A stretch of 5,549 nt of DNA. Source: DATFMH01 sp035267045 (GTDB lineage Bacteria > Bacteroidota > Rhodothermia > Balneolales > DATFMH01). Of the stretch, positions 1-5,549 are shown one piece after another (the stretch's first letter is position 1; the number at the start of each line of letters is the position of its first letter). The position numbers were made by a program, and so were the translations under genes. Under the pieces are notes generated by a model. That model was not told where the DNA came from, searched no databases, and worked only from the letters and a program-made list of their open reading frames with translations. The stretch spans positions 1-5,549 of the forward strand of contig DATFMH010000107.1 in assembly GCA_035267045.1 (NCBI GenBank), given 5' to 3'.

Positions 1-117
1 GAGAAATACAACGTTGTTGATCCCCACGTCAAAGCCGGTGGTGGCGAGTACGCCCTGCAGGACGGTTTTGGCTGGACCAATGGTGTTTACATGCAGTTTG
101 AGGCTACAAAACAGTAG
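1..117 (+). CDS. Alpha,alpha-trehalase (GH37), C-terminal fragment
   Basis: This is the end of a gene that enters from the left edge; 38 codons and a TAG stop (115-117) are visible in frame 1. The peptide carries the glycine-rich block AGGGEYALQDGFGWTNGV (residues 12-29), which closely matches the conserved C-terminal block of family 37 trehalases (TreA/TreF type). These enzymes hydrolyse trehalose to two glucose molecules. The catalytic domain and both trehalase signature motifs lie outside the window, so cellular location (periplasmic or cytoplasmic) and which paralogue this is cannot be decided, and no symbol is given. It converges on the transporter gene and is not part of the heme cluster. 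Family assignment is firm for such a short piece because the motif is long and specific. Confidence 0.92.
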   Translation, partial: EKYNVVDPHVKAGGGEYALQDGFGWTNGVYMQFEATKQ

Positions 118-143
118 GGATATGCCATGACATGTCCCTACTG
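112..143. terminator. Hairpin between convergent trehalase and transporter genes, probable bidirectional terminator
   Basis: Positions 112-124 (CAGTAGGGATATG) and 131-143 (CATGTCCCTACTG) form a 13-bp stem around a 6-nt loop. In plus-strand RNA the only imperfect pair is a G-U (121 with 134); in minus-strand RNA that pair is A-C. Reading the minus strand, the stem is followed directly by TTTTG, a short U-tract, 14 nt after the transporter stop. The plus-strand side has no U-tract. The left arm includes the trehalase stop codon. Placement between convergent genes and stem length support a terminator, better formed for the minus-strand operon by its U-tract and for the plus strand by its pairing. 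Confidence 0.7.
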
Positions 144-157
144 ATCCCTGATCACTG

Positions 158-1459
158 TCATGCTGTTGCTTCGGCGGTTTCTTTCGTTTTCATCTCGTTT
201 TTATCCTTAACCAGTTTGATACCGGCTATGATGGTTATGGCTATAATGAGCGCCGTTCCTACAAATGGTAAATAATGAGCCAGGGCAAATAAAGCACCGC
301 CCCAGGCCGGGCCAACGACGCGCCCGAATCCTGAAATACTTTGTGAAGTACCCATAATTTTACCGACCTGATCCGGATCGGCCCGTTGGGAAATGAGGCT
401 GTTCATAACCGGAACGTTTAAACTTACGCCGACAGCCATCAGTCCGAGAAATACCATTAACAATGTTTTGGTCACGGCAATACTCAATAAGCCGAGACCA
501 ATGACCATCAATATATTACCGGTCAAAAATATTTTCTCCTCATCATATTTTTTAGCCAGGTGCCGTATCAAGCCGCCTTGAATGAATACGGCAATCAAGC
601 CGATGTAAAAGAATTGTATCCCCACCTGTTCTGCTGACATATGTAATACTTTGTTGGCAAAAAGTGGAAAAGCACTGTAAATACTCGACTGCCCGAATGA
701 CAGCATGAATACAGAAAGCAGCAGCCAGACAAAAATGCTTTTTTTCCCAAATTGACTTTCTTCGGTAATAGTCCTCCAGAATTTCTTTGTAAAGATGCTG
801 TTCCGTTGAATCCGCCTGGCATCTTTTTCCACCGGTTTCGCCTTTTTGGTATCCACCGTCTCCGGCAGTTTGAATATAACCAGTAAGAAACTGCAAAATG
901 ACATCAACGCGGCAAAGAATCCCGGAAACTCGTATTTATTAGCGGCAATCAGATGTGCCAGATGGCCAAATCCGGCCAGTTCAACCAGATGAGAAAACTC
1001 GGGATGAATGAGTCCGGTAGCTATGGCAGGTCCAATAACAAAACCGATGCCGAAAGCGGCACCGATCATACCCATTCCTTTTGACCGTTCTTCCGGTGTC
1101 GTCACATCCGCTACATATGCCTGTGCCGTTGAAATATTACCACCCATGATTCCGGCTACAAGTCGTGATAAAAACAGAACGGTCAGAGAACCGGCCAAGC
1201 CGAACATGATATAAGCCACTACGTTACCGAATGTCGAAAGCAACATAATAGGCCTTCGTCCGATTTTATCCGATAAGCCACCCCAGATTGGAGAGAAAAT
1301 GAGTTGGGCAAAAGAGTAAATACTGTATAACAAACCGATGGCGATGGCCCCGGCACTAAATTGTTTCGCATAAAAAGGTAATAATGGCAGGACGATACCA
1401 AATCCCAGTAAATCTATCAATACCACTAAAAAGACAGTGGTCAATGCCGATTTCTTCAT
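158..1459 (-). CDS. TetA-like MFS transporter (DHA1 / TCR-Tet family), substrate unknown
   Basis: The 433-residue inner-membrane protein has the pattern of a 12-helix major facilitator, with a charged cytoplasmic linker at about 199-240 between the two halves. TM1 carries IDLLGFGIVLPLLP (15-28), with an Asp at 16 as in TetA. Motif A is GGLSDKIGRRP (60-70). A motif B-like Arg is at 99 in LSRLVAGIMGG, and the antiporter motif C is GAAFGIGFVIGP (133-144). These suggest a proton-coupled efflux antiporter. Against TetA(B) from memory, the essential TM3 Asp84 aligns with Ala82, so tetracycline export is not supported despite the usual 'TCR/Tet' label. The TM5-TM6 loop (about 151-178) is longer than in TetA(B) and contains four His. 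The ATG overlaps the hemL stop by 4 nt (ATGA), so it is probably translated by coupling as the last gene of the operon. The substrate is unknown; porphyrin or precursor export is only a contextual guess. Confidence 0.9.
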   Translation of the reverse strand: MKKSALTTVFLVVLIDLLGFGIVLPLLPFYAKQFSAGAIAIGLLYSIYSFAQLIFSPIWGGLSDKIGRRPIMLLSTFGNVVAYIMFGLAGSLTVLFLSRLVAGIMGGNISTAQAYVADVTTPEERSKGMGMIGAAFGIGFVIGPAIATGLIHPEFSHLVELAGFGHLAHLIAANKYEFPGFFAALMSFCSFLLVIFKLPETVDTKKAKPVEKDARRIQRNSIFTKKFWRTITEESQFGKKSIFVWLLLSVFMLSFGQSSIYSAFPLFANKVLHMSAEQVGIQFFYIGLIAVFIQGGLIRHLAKKYDEEKIFLTGNILMVIGLGLLSIAVTKTLLMVFLGLMAVGVSLNVPVMNSLISQRADPDQVGKIMGTSQSISGFGRVVGPAWGGALFALAHYLPFVGTALIIAITIIAGIKLVKDKNEMKTKETAEATA

Positions 1460-2766
1460 GATTGTGCTTTCTTTTCCTTTCTTAAATACCTGTTGGCTAT
1501 TTTATGAGCTGCAGCTATGGTTGTATCCAGCATTTCATAGCTGTGCGCATCCGAAACGAACCATGACTCAAATGTTGATGGGGGAAGATAGATACCTTCC
1601 TTTAACATTTCATGGAAAAATATTTTAAATGATTCGGTATCAGCCGTCTGTGCCGATTCATAATCCGTAACATCCTGATTGGTAAAAAACACACTGAGCA
1701 TCGATCCCACCCTGTTAATACGATAGTCAATGTTATAGGCATCAAATGCTTTTCGTAATCCATCTTCCATATGGTACGATTTCTGTTCCAGCTCAAAATA
1801 ATGTTTCTTATTCTCTTTCAATTCTTTAAGGAGAGCTAATCCCGCACTCATGGCCAGCGGATTTCCGGATAATGTACCGGCCTGGTAAACCGGTCCGACC
1901 GGAGCGACCATATCCATAATTTCAGCTTTACCACCATAAGCTCCAACCGGTAAACCGGCTCCGATGATCTTGCCAAAGGTAACGAGATCCGCCTGGACGC
2001 CGTATATCTCTTGTGCTCCGCCCGGCGAAATTCGAAAACCGGTCATGACTTCATCGAATATGAGAACCGTATCATAATCATCGCAAAGCTGGCGTAATCC
2101 TTTCAGAAAGTTTGATTCGGGTGGTATACAGCCCATATTACCGGCCACCGGTTCTACGATCACAGCGGCTACTTCCCCTTTGTTTTCTTCGAGCAACTGC
2201 TGAACACTGCCCAAATCATTGTAACGGGCTAAAAGTGTATCCTGTGCCGTACCTTTAGTTACACCGGGACTGTTTGGTGTGCCAAGTGTCAAGGCTCCGC
2301 TACCCGCTTTTATCAGAAAAGAATCACCGTGGCCGTGATAACAGCCTTCGAATTTTATGAATTTATCCCGTCCGGTATATCCACGGGCCAGCCGAACAGC
2401 ACTCATCGTGGCTTCCGTTCCGGAATTGACCATCCGGATTTTATCGATTCCCGGAACCATTTGTGTGATCAGCTCGGCCAGTTCTATTTCCACTTCTGTG
2501 GGTGCCCCAAAAGAGGTTGACTTATCCGCGGCACTTTTAACGGCTTTCAACACATCTTCCTGCGTATGACCCAGGATCATGGGTCCCCATGAACCGACAT
2601 AGTCGATGTACTCGTTACCATCCGCATCGTAAAGTTTAGCACCTTCCGCACGTTCAATAAACGGTGGGGTACCACCAACTGACTTATAAGCCCTTGCAGG
2701 AGAATTAACTCCGCCGGGTATTACCTTTTGTGCACGTTCAAATAATTTCTGACTCTTTTCTAACAT
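1456..2766 (-). CDS. hemL: Glutamate-1-semialdehyde 2,1-aminomutase
   Basis: HemL is a cytoplasmic PLP enzyme that moves the amino group of glutamate-1-semialdehyde to give 5-aminolevulinate, the last step of the C5 route. The 436 residues match the usual family length. The N-terminus (LFERAQKVIPGGVNSPARAY) is typical and supports this ATG. Fold-type I aminotransferase features are in order: MVNSGTEATM (112-121) for phosphate and cofactor contacts, YHGHGD (143-148), FDEVMTGFR (237-245) with Asp238 for the PLP ring nitrogen, and TFGKIIGAGLPVGAYGG (263-279) with Lys266 as the Schiff-base lysine. GTLSGNPLAM (297-306) is also conserved. The start has no good Shine-Dalgarno (AGTCAGAAAAT before ATG). 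It follows hemB after a 103-nt gap and overlaps the downstream transporter by 4 nt. Its presence means ALA comes from glutamyl-tRNA and not from ALA synthase; the partner hemA is not in view. Confidence 0.97.
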   Translation of the reverse strand: MLEKSQKLFERAQKVIPGGVNSPARAYKSVGGTPPFIERAEGAKLYDADGNEYIDYVGSWGPMILGHTQEDVLKAVKSAADKSTSFGAPTEVEIELAELITQMVPGIDKIRMVNSGTEATMSAVRLARGYTGRDKFIKFEGCYHGHGDSFLIKAGSGALTLGTPNSPGVTKGTAQDTLLARYNDLGSVQQLLEENKGEVAAVIVEPVAGNMGCIPPESNFLKGLRQLCDDYDTVLIFDEVMTGFRISPGGAQEIYGVQADLVTFGKIIGAGLPVGAYGGKAEIMDMVAPVGPVYQAGTLSGNPLAMSAGLALLKELKENKKHYFELEQKSYHMEDGLRKAFDAYNIDYRINRVGSMLSVFFTNQDVTDYESAQTADTESFKIFFHEMLKEGIYLPPSTFESWFVSDAHSYEMLDTTIAAAHKIANRYLRKEKKAQS

Positions 2767-2811
2767 ATTTTCTGACTGTACGACTTATTAATTGATCCTC
2801 AACATTTTTTC

Positions 2812-2825
2812 GACAACCGGTTGTC
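2812..2825. repeat. Perfect 14-bp palindrome in the hemB-hemL gap, possible operator
   Basis: GACAACCGGTTGTC equals its own reverse complement over all 14 bases. It lies 45 nt upstream of the hemL ATG in the longest intergenic gap of the cluster (2767-2869). As RNA it could fold only into a 5-bp stem with a CCGG loop. On the minus strand it is followed by GAAAAAATG, an A-run and not a U-run, so it does not look like a terminator of hemB. An operator or a binding site for a dimeric regulator is the simplest reading, but no regulator is known from this window and chance cannot be excluded. Confidence 0.4.
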
Positions 2826-2869
2826 AGGCTCACTTATATATCAAACAAAACCAATCTGATCCTGATTTA

Positions 2870-3868
2870 TTATCCATTAATTTTCTTTGCCACTTCCTTA
2901 GCGAAATAGGTGGCGATTAGATCGGCTCCGGCTCTTTTGAATCCGATAAGTGACTCCATCATGGCCTCGTCACCGTCAATCCACCCGTTCATGGCCGCTG
3001 CTTTTATCATGGAATATTCACCGGATACCTGGTAAACCGAAACCGGAACATTGACTTCATCTTTCACCGCTTTTAAAACATCCAGGTACGGCATTCCCGG
3101 TTTAACCATGACGATATCCGCACCTTCATTGATATCCAATTGCGCTTCTTTCACCGCTTCCCTGATATTGGGAGGATTCATCTGGTAGGTTTTCTTGTCT
3201 CCAAAACCGGGTGCGGAATCCAACGCATCACGAAATGGTCCGTAAAAACAGGACGCGTATTTGGCACTATATGCCATTATCCCGGTATTATGCATTCCGG
3301 CATCTTCAAGGATATCACGAATAGCCCCAATACGTCCGTCCATCATATCAGACGGAGCTACAAAATCGGCCCCTGCTTTCGCATGACTCAGCGACATACG
3401 CGATAATATCTCAACGGTCTGGTCATTAATAATTTTTCCATTGATCACTACACCATCATGACCATAGCTGGAATACGGATCAAGTGCTACATCTGTCATC
3501 AATAGAAGCTCAGGAACAGCTTCTTTCAATTCCCTTATCGCCCGCTGCATCAATCCGTCCTTATTTAACGCTTCTGTACCTTCATTATCTTTCAAGGCAT
3601 CCGGCACTTTGGCAAATAATAAGATACTTTTGACACCCAGATCGTATAATTCCCTGGCTTCTTTCTTTAACAAATCGATGGTGAACCGGTAATAACCCGG
3701 CATGGATGCAATTTCCTGTTTCTGATTATCACCATCCATGACAAACACCGGTGCGATAAGGTCATCGGTATGAAGTCTATTCTCAGCCACCATTTCCCTG
3801 ACAGCTGCCGAGGCACGTAACCGTCGTCCTCTTACATATGGATAATTACCAAGCTGATTCTCATTCAT
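2870..3868 (-). CDS. hemB: Delta-aminolevulinic acid dehydratase (porphobilinogen synthase), cysteine-free metal-site type
   Basis: HemB condenses two molecules of 5-aminolevulinate into porphobilinogen in the cytoplasm, acting as a homo-oligomer. The 332-residue length is normal. The two active-site lysines are visible: Lys203 in MAYSAKYASCFYGPFRDA (198-215) and Lys256, the Schiff-base lysine, in MVKPGMPYLD (254-263). YQMNPPN (228-234) and QVSGEYSMI (280-288) are also family hallmarks. The metal-site segment reads TDVALDPYSSYGHDG (125-139). The three cysteines of zinc-dependent enzymes are absent and Asp residues (126, 130) stand there, as in the magnesium-dependent, zinc-independent class known from Pseudomonas aeruginosa. 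The start gives the standard N-terminus with the RGRRLR motif (13-18); the ribosome site (GCGAGAATATT) is weak. It sits 26 nt after hemF, so the two are probably cotranscribed, and supplies the step after HemL. Confidence 0.97.
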   Translation of the reverse strand: MNENQLGNYPYVRGRRLRASAAVREMVAENRLHTDDLIAPVFVMDGDNQKQEIASMPGYYRFTIDLLKKEARELYDLGVKSILLFAKVPDALKDNEGTEALNKDGLMQRAIRELKEAVPELLLMTDVALDPYSSYGHDGVVINGKIINDQTVEILSRMSLSHAKAGADFVAPSDMMDGRIGAIRDILEDAGMHNTGIMAYSAKYASCFYGPFRDALDSAPGFGDKKTYQMNPPNIREAVKEAQLDINEGADIVMVKPGMPYLDVLKAVKDEVNVPVSVYQVSGEYSMIKAAAMNGWIDGDEAMMESLIGFKRAGADLIATYFAKEVAKKING

Positions 3869-3894
3869 AATATTCTCGCTTTTAAAATTCCAAA

Positions 3895-4821
3895 CTAGTC
3901 AACCCAATCTTTAGGGTTTTTTAATACTTTCATCAATTGTTCTTCCCGGGATCCATCTTCTATATCAAAGTGATAATCCCAGCGAACACGGGGCGGTAGG
4001 CTCATCAATATCGAATCGATACGTCCGCCCGTTTTTAAACCAAATAATGTCCCTCGATCGTGAATCAAATTAAATTCAACATAACGGCCTCGCCTGATTT
4101 CCTGGAAATAACGTTGTTCGTCCGTATAAGGTAAATCTTTTCGTTTTTCCAATATGGGGAGATAACTGTCAAGAAATACAGTACCGACATTGGTAACAAA
4201 TTTATGCCAATCATAAATCGAATGATCATCGGTATCGCGCAAATAATCGAAAAAGAGTCCGCCGATACCACGGGCTTCATCCCGGTGTGAATTATAGAAA
4301 TATTCGTCACAATCTTTTTTAAACCGCGGATAAAAAGATGGATCATGTCGATCACAGGCTTCTTTCAGTGTATTGTGAAAATGTACGGCATCTTCATCCC
4401 ATAAATAATAGGGTGTCAGATCCGCTCCGCCGCCAAACCAGGCATCCCGGATATTTTCACCGGCCTCGTCATCATAAAGCTCAAAATACCGGTAGTTGGC
4501 ATGTACGGTCGGAACCATCGGATTAACCGGGTGAATCACCAGGGAGACACCAGTGGCAAAGAACCAGCCATAATCAACACCAAATCGTTGTTTGATCGGA
4601 TCGGGCAGCTCACCATCAACGGTTGAACAGTTGACACCTCCTTTTTCGAAGACATCCCCTTTCTCAATAACTCGTGTTCTTCCGCCGCCACCGCCTTTTC
4701 GTTCCCAGTTATCTTCATGGAAACGTATTTCCGGCTCATACCACTCCAGGCCCTCACAGATTTTATCCTGTAAATCATAAACAAAGGTAACAAATTCGTC
4801 TTTTAGCGTTGGTTTTTCCAT
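3895..4821 (-). CDS. hemF: Oxygen-dependent coproporphyrinogen III oxidase
   Basis: HemF uses O2 to oxidatively decarboxylate two propionates of coproporphyrinogen III, giving protoporphyrinogen IX. The 308 residues cover the full family length. Features in order are the glycine-rich KGGGGGRTR (42-50), GVSLVIHPVNP with His97, TVHANYRYFE (105-114) with His107, DAWFGGGADLTPYYL (126-140), HFH (147-149), and the family signature SHRDEARGIGGLFFD (178-192) with His179. His97, His107, one of 147/149 and His179 correspond to the histidines proposed to bind metal in the E. coli enzyme. GRYVEFNLIHDRGTLFGL (245-262) and the MSLPPRVRWDY block (273-283) complete the C-terminal half. The ATG is 1 nt after the hemE stop (TAA G ATG), which suggests translational coupling; 26 nt separate it from hemB. 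Unlike HemN, this form needs oxygen, so heme can be made aerobically; an anaerobic counterpart elsewhere cannot be excluded. Confidence 0.98.
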   Translation of the reverse strand: MEKPTLKDEFVTFVYDLQDKICEGLEWYEPEIRFHEDNWERKGGGGGRTRVIEKGDVFEKGGVNCSTVDGELPDPIKQRFGVDYGWFFATGVSLVIHPVNPMVPTVHANYRYFELYDDEAGENIRDAWFGGGADLTPYYLWDEDAVHFHNTLKEACDRHDPSFYPRFKKDCDEYFYNSHRDEARGIGGLFFDYLRDTDDHSIYDWHKFVTNVGTVFLDSYLPILEKRKDLPYTDEQRYFQEIRRGRYVEFNLIHDRGTLFGLKTGGRIDSILMSLPPRVRWDYHFDIEDGSREEQLMKVLKNPKDWVD

Positions 4822-4822
4822 C

Positions 4823-5549
4823 TTAAACCGTCTTTACTTCTTCATAGCTTTTAACCGCGTCCACAAAAGCCCGGGCATGATCAACGGGAATATCAGGCAA
4901 AATTCCGTGTCCCAGGTTCACGATATACCGTTGTACGCCAAACCGCCTTATCATTTCATGTACTTCCATTTTAATGGTGGTAACAGGTGATAATAAATGA
5001 CTCGGATCATAATTGCCTTGCAATGTTATTTCATTACCACATGCTTTTCGTGCAAATTCAGGAGTCACAGTCCAGTCGATACTCAAACCCTCGGCACCAC
5101 TTTTACCCAGTTCTTCAAAAGCATACCAGCTGCTTTTAGGAAATAAGATCACAGGCACTCCCATTACCTCCTTGACGATTCTTTTCAGATAAGGAAACGA
5201 AAATTCGTTAAAATCTTCCGGTGCCAGTAATCCCGACCATGAATCGAACACCTGCAGAGCCTGTGCTCCCGCTTCAACCTGTGCGTTGAGATAGGCTATT
5301 GTTGTCTCTGCGATAATGTTTAGTAATTTTTTAGCCGCTTCAGGCTGCGTAAAGCAAAATTTCTTGGCACCGGAAAAGGTCTTGGAACCATGACCTTCAA
5401 CCAGATAACAGAAGATCGTCCAGGGTGCACCGACAAAACCTATAAGCGGAACATGACCGTTCAACTCTTTACGGGTCAATGCAATAGCCTCCATCACATA
5501 ATGGAGTTTATCATATACATCCGGGATTGTTATCCTGTCAATATCTTTG
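4823..5549 (-). CDS. hemE: Uroporphyrinogen decarboxylase, N-terminus beyond the window
   Basis: HemE removes four acetate carboxyls from uroporphyrinogen III to give coproporphyrinogen III, the HemF substrate. The reading frame stays open to the right edge and gives 241 residues plus a TAA stop; the family is about 340 long, so roughly 100 N-terminal residues, including the RQAGRY region and catalytic Asp, are missing. A GTG at 5495-5497 could be taken for a start, but the codons before it (ITIPDVYDKLHYV) continue the conserved UroD sequence, so the gene is cut by the edge. Visible motifs, numbered from the first full codon: signature GFVGAPWTIFCYLVEG (37-52), VFDSWSGLL (100-108), GLSIDW (154-159), LQGNYDP (176-182) and NLGHGILPD (211-219). 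It is the most upstream gene visible and is 1 nt from hemF. The operon promoter must lie outside the window. Confidence 0.97.
   Translation of the reverse strand, partial: KDIDRITIPDVYDKLHYVMEAIALTRKELNGHVPLIGFVGAPWTIFCYLVEGHGSKTFSGAKKFCFTQPEAAKKLLNIIAETTIAYLNAQVEAGAQALQVFDSWSGLLAPEDFNEFSFPYLKRIVKEVMGVPVILFPKSSWYAFEELGKSGAEGLSIDWTVTPEFARKACGNEITLQGNYDPSHLLSPVTTIKMEVHEMIRRFGVQRYIVNLGHGILPDIPVDHARAFVDAVKSYEEVKTV

Noticed and set aside
142..154. Small inverted repeat TGATC-CCT-GATCA next to the intergenic hairpin
   Set aside because: Five-base arms with a 3-nt loop are common by chance, and it overlaps the better 13-bp stem by two bases.
552..896. 114-codon minus-strand open frame inside the transporter gene
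   Set aside because: It overlaps a clear MFS gene on the same strand in another frame, has no family resemblance, and has a composition typical of a frame shadow.
2814..2845. Bacteroidota-type -33/-7 promoter for hemL
   Set aside because: The TTTG and 20-nt spacing fit, but the -7 element (ACCGGTTG) matches only part of TAnnTTTG; too weak to list as a promoter.
2767..2869. Rho-independent terminator after hemB
   Set aside because: The only good dyad in the gap is followed by an A-run on the coding strand, and no stem with a U-tract is visible.
3140..3406. 88-codon plus-strand open frame antisense to hemB, and similar antisense frames elsewhere
   Set aside because: They lie wholly within well-supported hem genes and carry no recognisable domain or ribosome site.
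5495..5497. GTG as a start codon of hemE
   Set aside because: The upstream in-frame codons to the window edge encode conserved UroD sequence, so the gene begins beyond the window.

Overview
The window is mostly a minus-strand tetrapyrrole (heme) biosynthesis cluster from a bacterium that makes 5-aminolevulinate by the C5 (glutamyl-tRNA) route. My best guess is Bacteroidota. That rests on the gene order hemE-hemF-hemB-hemL, a mid-range GC content, A-rich leaders with poor Shine-Dalgarno sequences, and a cysteine-free HemB. It is an inference; no marker gene in the window proves it.

Layout from left to right. Positions 1-117 hold the last 38 codons of a plus-strand GH37 trehalase. A 13-bp inverted repeat at 112-143 lies between it and the convergent neighbour and looks like a shared terminator. 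Positions 158-1459 (minus) encode a TetA-like major facilitator transporter. Positions 1456-2766 (minus) are hemL, whose stop overlaps the transporter start by 4 nt. A 103-nt gap with a perfect 14-bp palindrome separates hemL from hemB (2870-3868, minus). A 26-nt gap leads to hemF (3895-4821, minus), and hemE follows with 1 nt between its stop and the hemF start (4823-5549, minus). HemE has lost its N-terminus at the right window edge.

Transcription of the cluster runs right to left: hemE, hemF, hemB, hemL, transporter. HemL makes 5-aminolevulinate from glutamate-1-semialdehyde. HemB condenses two of these to porphobilinogen. HemE decarboxylates uroporphyrinogen III to coproporphyrinogen III, and HemF oxidises that to protoporphyrinogen IX using oxygen. 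The remaining steps (hemA, hemC, hemD, and the last oxidation and iron insertion) are not in the window; some may lie beyond the right edge. The use of HemF points to a cell that makes heme under aerobic conditions.

I found no mobile element, CRISPR array, RNA gene or clearly new system. The points most worth a second look are the transporter translationally coupled to hemL, with its histidine-bearing TM5-TM6 insertion, and the palindrome upstream of hemL.
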